DNA of 64,000 nt from an uncultured Coriobacteriaceae bacterium (lineage in GTDB: Bacteria > Actinomycetota > Coriobacteriia > Coriobacteriales > UMGS124). Location: NCBI GenBank assembly GCA_900539345.1, contig UQBS01000001.1, forward strand, positions 62,001 to 126,000, given 5' to 3'. Within the stretch, counting starts at the first letter, position 1; each line of letters begins with the position of its first letter. Below, piece after piece: positions 27,823 through 36,826 of the stretch. The translations under genes and the position numbers were made by a program. Below the pieces are notes generated by a model. That model was not told the DNA's origin. It made no database searches and saw only the letters and a list, made by a program, of their open reading frames with translations.

Positions 27823-29436
27823 TTACTCAACCCAAGTGTTGCGGCTGGCCGTGACGAAGCGAAGCATGGAGTCGGCCCGCTGGGCGAAATCGTGCACGCG
27901 GGGGTTCTGGGCGTAGAACACGTTGGGAACCGCATAGTACACGCCCACGCAGTCGTTCATCACAATCTCGATGACCTGCTGGTAGTACTTGGCGCGCTCG
28001 TCCTGGTCGGTGGTCTGGACGGCCTTGAGGAGCAGGTCGTCGACCTCGGCGTTGACGTAGCCGGCGCCGTTGCCGATTGCCGTCGTCTGGTTCGAGGCGA
28101 ACAGGTTGTTGAGGAAGAAGTAGGGGTCGGGGTACCAGGACCAGGACATGGCGTAGGTGTCTGCCTTGCCGCCGCAGACGGCGTCGGAGTAGGAGCCCCA
28201 CTCGCCGATGACGGGGGTCAGGTTCACGCCCAGGGCCGACCAGTAGGCCTGGAGCATGGTAGCCAGGTCGACGCGGGCCTGTTGGTTGGTGACATACATC
28301 GAGATGTCGAAGCCGCTGGCATAGCCGGCGTCGGCCATGAGCTGCATTGCCTGCTCGATGTCATAGCTGGGGGCGAGGCTCTCCTGGCTTGCATCGTAGG
28401 CCCAGGAGCCGAAGGGGATGGGCAGGTAGCCGGGGACGGCGTCGTTGTACTGGTAGAGCGCGGCGCGGATGGCGTCCCAGTCGGCGGCCATGGCGAGGGC
28501 CTTGCGGACGTTGGCGTCGGCCAGGGGGTTTGCCCTGCCCTCAATCTCGTCGCGGGAGTTGAAGCGGATGTAGCTGATCTGGAGGGCCTGGGTGGTCAGG
28601 ACCTCGACGGCGTCGGAGGCTTGAACGGTGGCGATGGCCTCGCCCTGAAGGTCGGTCGCGATGTCGACCTCGCCGGTCACGGCGGCGTTGGCGTTCTGGG
28701 TCAGGTCGGTGATGAAGCGGAACACGAGGGTGTCGACGTTGGGACGAGCGAGCCAGTACTCCTCGTTGGCCTCAAGCGTGGCGCGCTCGTCAAGGGAGAA
28801 CTCAACGAGCTTGAAGGCGCCGGTGCCGCACACGTTCCTGTTGAAGCTGTCGCCGTAGCCGTCGACGTCTTCCTGGGCGATGATGGAGTTGCCGGCGTCG
28901 GTGAGGGCGGTGAGGAAGGCGGCACAGGCGTTGGTCAGGGTGCAGGTGACCTCGAGGTCACCGGTGGCCTCGGCCTTGTCGAGCATGGAGAGGCGCGCGT
29001 TGTCGGAGAACTGAGCGGAGCGGTTCAGCGAGTAGGCGACGTCCTCAGCGGTGAGCGGGCGCCTGTCGTGGTAATCGGAAGGGTTGAACGTGACGCCTTC
29101 ACGAATTTGGAAGACATAGGTGATGCCGTCGTCGGAGACCTCCCAGCTGGTGGCCAGCGAGGGCACGAACTCGGTGAGCTCGTCGTTGTACTCAATGAGG
29201 CGGTCGCAAGCTGCGCAGATGATCTGACCCTCGTAAGCGCCCGAGTAGTGGATGGGGTCGAGCTTGGAGGGGGCGGAGGCGAGGGACACCGTGAGGGTGC
29301 CACCCTGCTTGGGCTCCTCGGCCTTGGCGACGTTAGCGCTGGTACCTGCGAAGGTGCCGGCGAGACCAGCGGCGGCGAGGGTGCCGGCTGCGGCTGCCAT
29401 GAAGGAGCGACGAGAGATGGTGCTGTCGATAGCCAT
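27823..29436 (-). CDS. Family-5 peptide-binding protein with twin-arginine signal (copy A)
   Basis: A 537-residue extracellular binding protein for the adjacent BCDF importer. The ATG at 29436 follows ACAAGGAGAGCACC and gives a twin-arginine signal, ISRRSFMAAAAGTLAAAGLAG, with a probable signal-peptidase I site near AKAEEPK and no lipobox cysteine. It is the same length as, and nearly identical over long stretches to, the gene at 32749-34362. The two differ mainly near the N-terminus and in the 220-300 region. The substrate is unknown, but linked peptidases suggest peptides or acylated amino acids. Confidence 0.92.
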   Translation of the reverse strand: MAIDSTISRRSFMAAAAGTLAAAGLAGTFAGTSANVAKAEEPKQGGTLTVSLASAPSKLDPIHYSGAYEGQIICAACDRLIEYNDELTEFVPSLATSWEVSDDGITYVFQIREGVTFNPSDYHDRRPLTAEDVAYSLNRSAQFSDNARLSMLDKAEATGDLEVTCTLTNACAAFLTALTDAGNSIIAQEDVDGYGDSFNRNVCGTGAFKLVEFSLDERATLEANEEYWLARPNVDTLVFRFITDLTQNANAAVTGEVDIATDLQGEAIATVQASDAVEVLTTQALQISYIRFNSRDEIEGRANPLADANVRKALAMAADWDAIRAALYQYNDAVPGYLPIPFGSWAYDASQESLAPSYDIEQAMQLMADAGYASGFDISMYVTNQQARVDLATMLQAYWSALGVNLTPVIGEWGSYSDAVCGGKADTYAMSWSWYPDPYFFLNNLFASNQTTAIGNGAGYVNAEVDDLLLKAVQTTDQDERAKYYQQVIEIVMNDCVGVYYAVPNVFYAQNPRVHDFAQRADSMLRFVTASRNTWVE

Positions 29437-29595
29437 GGTGCTCTCCTTGTCGTTAAACGGCAAAACACGAATCGTCAGGACATACAATACGAAGAGGAAT
29501 ATACTTCCTCCCGCATCACATGGCGATATTAAACTCGCTAACGCACCAAAGGCAACCGATGAATGGTATCACTTTAGTATAGAAAAGAGGTTTCC

Positions 29596-30552
29596 ATGCT
29601 GTTAAAAGAAGTTCTTGACTTGTTTGAATTGCTTGATACCCCCGCCGCTTGCGGTGAGACCGCCAAGCAGCTTCTGCTTGAGAACGGCGCCGATGAGGTA
29701 ACTGTCACCACCATCGAGGGTGCCAAGGGTTCCACCGACTGCATCAAGGCTCTCATCAAGGGTTCCAACGGCAAGTCTTCCGGCGGCACCGCCCCCACGC
29801 TGGGCATCATCGGTCGCCTGGGCGGCCTGGGCGCCCGTCCTGCCATGATCGGTTTCGTCTCCGACGGTGACGGCGCTCTTGCCGCCCTGGCCGCCGGTCT
29901 CAAAATCGCCAAGATGCACCGCAACGGCGACGTCCTTGAGGGTGACGTCATCGTGGCCACCCACATCTGCCCCGACGCCCCCACCCAGGAGCACTTCCCT
30001 GTGCCCTTCATGGGTTCGCCTATCTCCATGGTGCAGTGCAACATGGCCGAGGTCGACGAGCGCATGGACGCCATCCTCTCCATCGACACCACCAAGGGCA
30101 ACCGCGTCATCAACCTCAACGGCATCGCCATCTCCAACACCGTCAAGGAGGGCTACATTCTCGAGGTGTCCAACGATCTTATGGACATTTACACCACGGT
30201 GACCGGCAAGCTGCCCGCCATCTTCCCGCTTGCCCAGCAGGACATTACGCCCTATGGCAACGACCTGCACCACATCAACTCCATCCTGCAGCCTGCCGTT
30301 GTGACCAATGCCCCCGTTGTGGGCGTCGCCATCACCGCCGAGATGCCCACCGCCGGCTGCGCCACCGGTGCCAGCCGTCCCGTTGACGTCGAGACCGCTG
30401 CCCGCTACGCCGTCGAGGTCGCCAAGTTCTACGGCGCTGGCAAGTGCCAGTTCTACAGCCAGGGCGAGTTCGACCACCTCATCAAGCTGTATGGTCCGAT
30501 GAATCGCTTCCAGACCTTTGGCGAGGGCATGCCTGTCAACGAGAATGACTAG
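29596..30552 (+). CDS. DUF1177 family protein
   Basis: A 318-residue protein of the uncharacterised DUF1177 family. Recognisable family blocks are LLDTPAACGE near the N-terminus, GGTAPTLGIIGRLGGLGARP (about residue 62), FVSDGDGALAALAAGLK, VATHICPDAPTQEH and VPFMGSPISM. No signal or membrane segment is seen. The gene begins 159 bp from the divergent peptide-binding gene and is followed by aroM-like and M18 peptidase genes in one direction, so it is probably part of a catabolic unit for an imported compound. Histidine- and aspartate-rich conserved blocks hint at a metal-dependent hydrolase, but this is speculation. Confidence 0.85.
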   Translation: MLLKEVLDLFELLDTPAACGETAKQLLLENGADEVTVTTIEGAKGSTDCIKALIKGSNGKSSGGTAPTLGIIGRLGGLGARPAMIGFVSDGDGALAALAAGLKIAKMHRNGDVLEGDVIVATHICPDAPTQEHFPVPFMGSPISMVQCNMAEVDERMDAILSIDTTKGNRVINLNGIAISNTVKEGYILEVSNDLMDIYTTVTGKLPAIFPLAQQDITPYGNDLHHINSILQPAVVTNAPVVGVAITAEMPTAGCATGASRPVDVETAARYAVEVAKFYGAGKCQFYSQGEFDHLIKLYGPMNRFQTFGEGMPVNEND

Positions 30553-30593
30553 TTTTACCTGCTAGTTTAAGAAATAGACGATAGGGAGGGTTC

Positions 30594-31277
30594 ATGGCTT
30601 CGGGTAAAAAAGTGCTTGCGGCAATCACTATCGGACAGGCGCCGCGCGTCGACATCATGGGCGACATCGCCCCGATGCTGCCGGCGCATGTCGAGGTGCG
30701 TGAGTACGGCGCGCTCGATGACTACACGCTCGAGCAGATCGAGGCGGCCGTGACGGTCGAGCCCGGCGATGAGATGCTCGTCTCGCGCATGCGCGACGGT
30801 CGTCAGGCCCACTTCACCCAGAGGTTCGTGAACCCTCTTGTGCAAGCAAAGATTGACCAGGCTGAGCGGGAGGGGGCAGACGCCGTGGCCCTCTTCTGCA
30901 CCGGCGTGTTCCCCGAGTTCCACCACGAGAAGCTCTTCCTTGAGCCGCAGCCCCTGCTGCACGCGGTGGCCCGCAACCTGGCTGGCGGCAAGCGCATCGG
31001 CATCCTTGTGCCCATGCCCGACCAGGTGGAGCAGGCCTACGAGTTCTGGGGCCGCAGCGGCGTCGACGTGTTCGTGGCCAGCGCGAGCCCCTACCTGGAT
31101 TTCGAGGCGGTCAAGGAGGCGGGCAAGCAGTTTGCCGACAAGGACCTTGCCTTCATGTGCACCGACTGCATGGGCTACTCGGCAGCCATGAAGGAGGCCC
31201 TGGAAGAGACGAGCGGCCTGCCTGTGCTGCTTCCCCGTACCCTTGCGGCCCGCATCCTGACTGAGCTTCTCGTTTAA
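30594..31277 (+). CDS. AroM family protein
   Basis: A 227-residue protein of the AroM family, whose function is not established. The start MASGKKVLAAITIGQAPRVD is the family hallmark (IGQxPR). Two cysteines in loop positions, FCTGVFPEF near residue 102 and CTDCMGYSAAMKE near residue 182, match the arrangement of the two catalytic cysteines in Asp/Glu/hydantoin racemases, so a racemase-like role is possible. GGGAGGG precedes the ATG. It lies 41 bp after the DUF1177 gene. Confidence 0.88.
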   Translation: MASGKKVLAAITIGQAPRVDIMGDIAPMLPAHVEVREYGALDDYTLEQIEAAVTVEPGDEMLVSRMRDGRQAHFTQRFVNPLVQAKIDQAEREGADAVALFCTGVFPEFHHEKLFLEPQPLLHAVARNLAGGKRIGILVPMPDQVEQAYEFWGRSGVDVFVASASPYLDFEAVKEAGKQFADKDLAFMCTDCMGYSAAMKEALEETSGLPVLLPRTLAARILTELLV

Positions 31278-31305
31278 CCTCGCACGTGAAAGGACGTTGA
31301 CCTGC

Positions 31306-32625
31306 ATGAGCGATATTGAGACCTCGCTTGAGCTCATCGAGTTCATCAAGCAGAGCCCCAGCATGTTCCATTCGGTGGCTTCGGCCAGGCGCTATCTTGA
31401 CGCCGCCGGCTTCGAGTGCCTGCGCGAGGGCGACGAGTGGAACGTCGTACCTGGCGGCAGCTACTACGCCGTTCGCAACAACTCCAGCCTCATTGCCTTC
31501 AAGGTGGGCTCCGAGCTGTCGAACTATCACTTCCAGATTGCCGCCGCTCACACCGACTCGCCTACGTTCAAGGTCAAGGCCGTGCCTGAGCTTGAGGGTC
31601 CTGGCGACTACCTGCGCCTGAACGTCGAGGTGTACGGCGGTCCCATCGACTCCACCTGGCTCGACAGGCCGCTTGGCCTGGCGGGCCGCGTGCTCGTTCA
31701 GACCCCGAGCGGCATCGAGAGCCGCCTTCTGCACATCGACGAGGACGTGCTCATCATCCCGAACATGTGCATCCACTTCGACCGTTCGGTCAATGACGGC
31801 AAGGCCTTCAACCGCCAGGTGGACCTGTGCCCCCTCATGAGCGCCGGCAACCTTACGCGGGGCGCCTTCGACGAGATGGTCGCCCAGCGCCTGGGTTGCG
31901 CCGTGGAAGACATCCTGGCCAAGGACCTTTTCCTGGTCAACCGCCAGCAGGGGTGCGTCTGGGGCTTCGACAAAGAGTTTGTCTCCACGCCCAAGCTCGA
32001 TGACCTGCAGTGTACTTTTGTGGCGCTCAAGGGCTTGCTTGAGGCTGCGCCCAACGATGCCTGCGTGAACGTGGTCGCCCTCTTTGACAACGAGGAGGTC
32101 GGCTCCAACACCAAGCAGGGCGCCATGTCCACGTTCCTGCACGACGTGCTCGTGCGCATGAACGCGGCGCTGGGCAAGGGCGAGCAGGACTACTACCGCG
32201 CGGTTGCCAAATCGTTCCTCGTGAGCTGCGACAACGCCCATGCGGTCCACCCCAACATTCCGGGCAAGACCGACGACTGCAACAAGGCCAAGCTCAACGG
32301 CGGTCCCGTCATCAAGGAGGCCGCGAACCAGAAGTACACGACCGATGCCTTTAGCCGCGCCGTGTTCACCGCGCTGTGCAAGAAGGCCGGTATCCCCCTG
32401 CAGACGTTTGCCAACCGCAGCGATGTCGCCGGCGGCTCCACCTTGGGCAACCTGTCCAACACGCAGGTCAGCGTGCACGCCGTGGACATCGGCATGCCTC
32501 AGCTTGCCATGCACTCGAGCTACGAGACGGGCGGCGTCAAGGACACGGCTTATGGCATCGCGGCCCTCAAGGCGTTCTTCGAGGCGGACATTGCCATCGA
32601 TGGTGCTGACGGAGCTGCCTGGTAG
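31306..32625 (+). CDS. M18-family aminopeptidase
   Basis: A 439-residue zinc aminopeptidase related to aspartyl aminopeptidase. The motifs AAHTDSPTFKVK, FDNEEVGSNTKQGA (catalytic glutamates), DNAHAVHPN and the late MHSSYETGGVKDTAY are all present, so the active site looks complete. It acts in the cytosol and removes N-terminal, often acidic, residues. The ATG at 31306 has GAAAGGAC about 12 bp upstream. It is the third gene of the DUF1177-AroM unit. Confidence 0.93.
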   Translation: MSDIETSLELIEFIKQSPSMFHSVASARRYLDAAGFECLREGDEWNVVPGGSYYAVRNNSSLIAFKVGSELSNYHFQIAAAHTDSPTFKVKAVPELEGPGDYLRLNVEVYGGPIDSTWLDRPLGLAGRVLVQTPSGIESRLLHIDEDVLIIPNMCIHFDRSVNDGKAFNRQVDLCPLMSAGNLTRGAFDEMVAQRLGCAVEDILAKDLFLVNRQQGCVWGFDKEFVSTPKLDDLQCTFVALKGLLEAAPNDACVNVVALFDNEEVGSNTKQGAMSTFLHDVLVRMNAALGKGEQDYYRAVAKSFLVSCDNAHAVHPNIPGKTDDCNKAKLNGGPVIKEAANQKYTTDAFSRAVFTALCKKAGIPLQTFANRSDVAGGSTLGNLSNTQVSVHAVDIGMPQLAMHSSYETGGVKDTAYGIAALKAFFEADIAIDGADGAAW

Positions 32626-32683
32626 GCGTTGTGCCTGCGGTTTTACGCTGCTTGCACGTAAGCTTTTTTGAACGTAAAGAACA

Positions 32684-32719
32684 AAAGGCCGACTCGGAGG
32701 AAATTCCGAGCCGGCCTTT
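32684..32719. terminator. Bidirectional terminator
   Basis: AAAGGCCGACTCGGA and TCCGAGCCGGCCTTT pair with one mismatch around a six-base loop. CTTTCTC follows on the plus strand and TTTTGTTC on the minus strand. It lies between the convergent M18 gene and the second binding-protein copy. Confidence 0.8.
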
Positions 32720-32748
32720 CTCATGCCGCTATGCCAGGCGCTTTGTCG

Positions 32749-34362
32749 TTAGTCGACCCAGGTGTTGCGGTCGGGGGTAACGAAACGCAGGGTGCTGTCG
32801 GGGCGCTGCACGAAGCCGTGGACGCGGGGGTTCACGGCGTAGTACAGGTTGGGGACGGCGTAGTACACGCCCACATAATCCTTCATCGCAATTTCGATGA
32901 CCTGCTGGTAGTACTTGGCGCGCTCGTCCTGGTCGGTGGTCTGGACGGCCTTGAGGAGCAGGTCGTCGACCTCGGCGTTGACGTAGCCGGCGCCGTTGCC
33001 GATTGCCGTCGTCTGGTTCGAGGCGAACAGGTTGTTGAGGAAGAAGTAGGGGTCGGGGTACCAGGACCAGGACATGGCGTACGCATCGGCCTTGCCGCCG
33101 CAGACGGCGTCGGAGAAGGAGCCCCACTCGCCGATGACGGGGGTCACGTTCACGCCCAGGGCAGCCCAGTAACCCTGGAGCATGGTGGTCAGGTCGACGC
33201 GGGCCTGGTTGTTGGTGACGTACATCGAGATGTCGAAGCCGCTGGCATAGCCGGCGTCAGACATGAGCTGCATGGCTTGCTCGAGATCGTACGTGGGTGC
33301 GAGGCTCTCGAGGCTGGCGTCGTAGGCCCAGGAGCCGAAGGGGATGGGCAGGTAGCCGGGGACGGCGTCGTTGTACTGGTAGAGCGCGGCGCGGATGGCG
33401 TCCCAGTCGGCGGCCATGGCGAGGGCCTTGCGGACGTTGACGTCGGCCAGGGGGTTGGGCCTGCCTTCAATCTCGTCGCGGGAGTTGAGGCGGATGTAGT
33501 TGATCTGGAGGGCCTGGGTGGTCCAGAGCTCCACAGCGTCGGAGTTGCCGACGGTGGCGATGGCCTCGCCCTGAATGTCGGTCGCGATGTCGACCTCGCC
33601 GGTCACGGCGGCGTTGCCGTTCTGGGTCAGGTCGGTGATGAAGCGGAACACGAGGGTGTCGATATTGGGGCGGCCGAGCCAGTAGGCGTCGTTGGCCTCG
33701 AGCACGGCACGCTCGTCGAGGGAGAACTCAACAAGCTTGAAGGGACCGGTGCCGCAGAGGTTCTTGCCGAAGTTGTCGCCGTAGCCCTCGACGTCTTCCT
33801 GGGCAATGATGGAGTTGCCGGCGTCGGTGAGGGCGGTGAGGAAGGCGGCGCAGGCGTTGGTCAGGGTGCAGGTGACCTCGAGGTCGCCGGTGGCCTCGGC
33901 CTTGTCGAGCATGGACAGACGCGCGTTGTCGGAGAACTGGCCGGAGCGGTTCAGCGAGTAGGCGACGTCCTCGGCGGTGAGGGCGCGTGCGTCATGGTAG
34001 TCCGAAGCGGTGAAATTGACACCCTCGCGAATCTGGAAGACATAGGTGATGCCGTCCTCGGAGACCTCCCAGCTGGTGGCCAGGGAGGGGACGAACTCGG
34101 AAAGGTCGTCGTTGTACTCGATGAGACGGTCGGTGACCTCGCAGATGATCTGGCTCTCATAGGTGCCGGAATAGTGGATGGGGTCGAGCTTGGAGGGGGC
34201 AGAGGCCAGGGACACCGTGAGGGTGCCGCCCTGCTTGGGCTCCTCGGCCTTGGCGACGTTAACGCCGGTGTTTGCGAAGGTGCTGGCCAGACCAGCGGCG
34301 GCGAAGGCGCCGGCTGCGGCTGCTACGAAGGAACGGCGGGAAACATTGTTGGTGATAGCCAT
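32749..34362 (-). CDS. Family-5 peptide-binding protein with twin-arginine signal (copy B, orphan)
   Basis: A 537-residue paralogue of the binding protein at 27823-29436, in the same orientation, with long identical protein stretches, for example from the DAVPGYLPIPFGSWAYDAS segment to near the end. The signal is VSRRSFVAAAAGAFAAAGLAS, again twin-arginine without a lipobox. The ATG at 34362 follows GGAAAAGGAGCGTACCC. No permease or ATPase genes accompany it, so it probably works with the BCDF importer about 5 kb away and may broaden its substrate range. Confidence 0.92.
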   Translation of the reverse strand: MAITNNVSRRSFVAAAAGAFAAAGLASTFANTGVNVAKAEEPKQGGTLTVSLASAPSKLDPIHYSGTYESQIICEVTDRLIEYNDDLSEFVPSLATSWEVSEDGITYVFQIREGVNFTASDYHDARALTAEDVAYSLNRSGQFSDNARLSMLDKAEATGDLEVTCTLTNACAAFLTALTDAGNSIIAQEDVEGYGDNFGKNLCGTGPFKLVEFSLDERAVLEANDAYWLGRPNIDTLVFRFITDLTQNGNAAVTGEVDIATDIQGEAIATVGNSDAVELWTTQALQINYIRLNSRDEIEGRPNPLADVNVRKALAMAADWDAIRAALYQYNDAVPGYLPIPFGSWAYDASLESLAPTYDLEQAMQLMSDAGYASGFDISMYVTNNQARVDLTTMLQGYWAALGVNVTPVIGEWGSFSDAVCGGKADAYAMSWSWYPDPYFFLNNLFASNQTTAIGNGAGYVNAEVDDLLLKAVQTTDQDERAKYYQQVIEIAMKDYVGVYYAVPNLYYAVNPRVHGFVQRPDSTLRFVTPDRNTWVD

Positions 34363-34557
34363 GGGTACGCTCCTTTTCCTTGAACGGCGAAACGTGAAAC
34401 ATAAATGAAGCAAAATAGACAGAATATTCCTACCTGTGCATAAAACAGCGAGAACACTCTTACTTATGATTCAAGCTGTTGGGCAGATAGTAGCATCCCT
34501 TTAGGCGGTTAAAGTTACTACACTGTTAAATGAGGTCACTGGTATCCGTATACAGAA

Positions 34558-34596
34558 TGAGGGGCCGGCCCGGAGAATTTCCGAACCGGCCCCTCA
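34558..34596 (-). terminator. Probable terminator after the HypB-like gene
   Basis: TGAGGGGCCGG and CCGGCCCCTCA pair perfectly, with an inner CGGA/TCCG. There is no strong T-run on either strand. It lies about 50 bp past the HypB-like stop. Its sequence resembles the hairpin at 32684 (shared TTCCGA-CCGGCC-CTCATG elements). Confidence 0.5.
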
Positions 34597-34644
34597 TGCG
34601 TGCCGTTGGTATGCAGTTGGTTGCGACGTGCGGGAAGCGTGAGC

Positions 34645-35334
34645 CTAGAGCGCGGCGCTGGCAGCGAGCGTCTTGTCGCGCATCTCGCACAACCAGTCGG
34701 CCAGCTCGGCGATGCCCTGGCCGTTGCGCGCGTCGGTCTCAAAGACGCGCGTGGTGGGGTTGAGGGCGCGAGCCTGCTTCTTGAGGGCGTTCATGTCGAA
34801 ATCGGGGTTGAGCGGCAGGTACGCGCACTTCGTTACGATGAGCGCGTTGGTGACGGCGAACATCGGCGGGTACTTGTACACCTTGTCATAGCCCTCGGGC
34901 ACCGACAGGAGCATGACGCGCGTGTGGGCTCCCGTGTCAAAATCGGCCGGGCACACGAGGTTGCCGATGTTCTCGAGCACCATGAAGTCGAAGTGGTGGT
35001 CGCCAAACGCCGCGAACGAGCGCTTGACCATGCCCATCTCCACGTGGCACACGCCCTTGGTGTTGAGCTCGACGGAAGCCACGCCGGCTTCCTTGATCTT
35101 GAGCGCATCCACATCGCTCTCGAGGTCAGCCTCGATGACGCCGCACTCCAGGCCGCGGGCCTTGAGCTCCTTGAGAAGGGCCAGGATGAGCGTGGTCTTG
35201 CCGGCGCCGGGCGAGGCCATCACATCGAGGAAGAACGTGCCTTCTTTGGCCAGCTTCTGGCGCCACTGGTCGGCTTCCTGGGTGTTCTCCCAGAGAATCG
35301 ATTGCTTGACTTCAATGACCTTGGTCTCGTCCAT
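34645..35334 (-). CDS. hypB: HypB-like hydrogenase/urease nickel-insertion GTPase
   Basis: A 229-residue P-loop protein. It has Walker A MASPGAGKTTL (about residue 38), IEADLESDVDAL, the metal-binding pair in TKGVCHVEMGMV, ENIGNLVCPADFD and LSVPEGYDKVYKYPPMF, all characteristic of HypB, which delivers nickel to [NiFe]-hydrogenase. No N-terminal histidine-rich nickel store is present. The guanine-recognition motif, normally (N/T)KxD, reads VTKCAYLP, so the aspartate is missing. No other hyp or hydrogenase genes lie in the window. The ATG at 35334 follows AAAAGGGAGGCATCGTCAG. Confidence 0.87.
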   Translation of the reverse strand: MDETKVIEVKQSILWENTQEADQWRQKLAKEGTFFLDVMASPGAGKTTLILALLKELKARGLECGVIEADLESDVDALKIKEAGVASVELNTKGVCHVEMGMVKRSFAAFGDHHFDFMVLENIGNLVCPADFDTGAHTRVMLLSVPEGYDKVYKYPPMFAVTNALIVTKCAYLPLNPDFDMNALKKQARALNPTTRVFETDARNGQGIAELADWLCEMRDKTLAASAAL

Positions 35335-35521
35335 CTGACGATGCCTCCCTTTTGGTTGCCTGATACGCATGCGGGAATACGGGAGGCACGATCGCCTTCC
35401 GTATTGCCTTAGCAACCCCCTGCGATTTGCTTTGGCCCCGTCAGGGGAGAAGGGTAGCACAAACCACGGCTTGCGAAGCGTTATAATCACCCGCGTTTGC
35501 CTTTTACCGTGAGGAGCGCCC

Positions 35522-36136
35522 GTGCTTTGGTTTACTAGTGATTTGCATCTTTGCCATGAGAACATCCTGACCTTTACGCAGCGCCCCTTTGCCACGGTGG
35601 ACGAGATGGCGCAGGGCATTATTGCCAACATCAACGAGTGCGTGGGGGAGAGCGACACCCTCTGCATCCTGGGCGACCTGTCGATGAAGGGCAGGCAAGA
35701 CGAGGTGCTCGACCTTTTGCGCGGCATCCGTTGCCAGCATATACAGCTTGTGCGCGGCAACCACGACCTCGATTGGGACGACACGGACTTTTTCGAGCGC
35801 ATCGACGACTATCGCGACATCAAATACAACAAGACGCGCGTGGTTGCCAGCCATTATCCGTTTATGACCTGGAACGGTATTTTCCGCGGCGTGATTCATG
35901 TGCACGGGCATATTCACAGCACGGGTTCCCATTACAACGAGTTGCAGCGTGCGAAGGGCTATCGCCGCTACGATGTGGGTGTCGACGCAAACGACTGCCG
36001 CCCGGTGAGCATTGCCCAGATTCGCGAGTTCTTCAAGGGTTGGGAGTGCGTTACCCCAGCTCAGGACAATGAAAATTTGGGCCTGGAACCCCGTGAGTGG
36101 GTCCCAGGCCCAAATGACAAGCCAGGTCGTAAATAA
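35522..36136 (+). CDS. Calcineurin-like metallophosphoesterase
   Basis: A 204-residue phosphoesterase with the metal motifs SDLHLCHEN (near residue 6), ILGDLSMKG, VRGNHDLDW, ASHYPF and HVHGHIHSTG. The family includes phosphodiesterases and phosphatases of small substrates. The GTG start follows GTGAGGAGCGCCC. The last 20 codons run through a strong hairpin that is also the terminator of the opposing xpt gene, so the C-terminal tail ENLGLEPREWVPGPND may be a by-product of that element. Confidence 0.86.
   Translation: MLWFTSDLHLCHENILTFTQRPFATVDEMAQGIIANINECVGESDTLCILGDLSMKGRQDEVLDLLRGIRCQHIQLVRGNHDLDWDDTDFFERIDDYRDIKYNKTRVVASHYPFMTWNGIFRGVIHVHGHIHSTGSHYNELQRAKGYRRYDVGVDANDCRPVSIAQIREFFKGWECVTPAQDNENLGLEPREWVPGPNDKPGRK
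36072..36115 (-). terminator. Terminator of xpt, embedded in the end of the opposing gene
   Basis: ATTTGGGCCTGG (36075-36086) and CCAGGCCCAAAT (36104-36115) form a perfect 12-bp stem extended by ACCC/GGGT. On the minus strand it is followed by TTTTCATT. It lies about 40 bp past the xpt stop, inside the phosphoesterase coding sequence. Confidence 0.75.
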
Positions 36137-36154
36137 AGGGAGAAGCCTCGCGGC

Positions 36155-36733
36155 TTACGCGAACTCGATCTCGCCGGTCTCGTGGTTCATGGACGTGACG
36201 ATGGCCAGCGAGTCGAGGTCGTAGCCGTCCTCGCGCAGCTCGCGGCCGCCGGGCTGGAAACCCTTCTCAATCGCGATGCCGATGCCCGTGACCTGGGCGC
36301 CGGCCTCCTCGCAAATCTCGATGAGGCCGCGCAAGGCGCAACCGTTGGCGAGGAAGTCGTCGATGATGAGCACGCGGTCGCCCTCGTTGAGGTAGCGCTT
36401 CGTCACGATGACGTCGAAATCCTTCTGCTTGGTGAAGGAATGAATCTTGGTGCAGTACTGCTCGCCGTCGAGGTTGATGGAGAGCGTCTTCTTGGCGAAG
36501 ATGACGGGCACGTTGCCGAAGTGGCGGGCCACGCAACATGCGATGCCGATGCCGGAGGACTCGATGGTGAGGATCTTGTCGACGGGCTTGCCTGCGAAGT
36601 GCTCGGCCCAGGCGGCGCCCATGCGGTCGAAGAGCTCCACGTCGCACTGGTGGTTGAGGAAGGCGTCAACCTTCAACACATTGCCGGCCTTTACCGTACC
36701 GTCGCGCCTGATACGCTCCTCGAGTTCGATCAT
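36155..36733 (-). CDS. xpt: Xanthine phosphoribosyltransferase
   Basis: A 192-residue purine salvage enzyme that makes XMP from xanthine and PRPP. It shows [27 protein letters not shown] and the PRPP-binding motif [16 protein letters not shown], the same order and almost the same length as Bacillus subtilis Xpt. The ATG at 36733 is chosen by alignment to the family start; the open frame extends further upstream. No purine riboswitch is recognisable upstream, but the dyad CATAACC-GCG-GGTTATG lies about 95 bp before the start. Confidence 0.92.
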   Translation of the reverse strand: MIELEERIRRDGTVKAGNVLKVDAFLNHQCDVELFDRMGAAWAEHFAGKPVDKILTIESSGIGIACCVARHFGNVPVIFAKKTLSINLDGEQYCTKIHSFTKQKDFDVIVTKRYLNEGDRVLIIDDFLANGCALRGLIEICEEAGAQVTGIGIAIEKGFQPGGRELREDGYDLDSLAIVTSMNHETGEIEFA

Positions 36734-36826
36734 GCCCACCGCTGTCGTCCTTCCTTCTGAAATGCAACCCGTCGTTTGCGCGCAATGCAACATTTTGCGA
36801 TTGGCTTACATTACCACGAGTCACGG

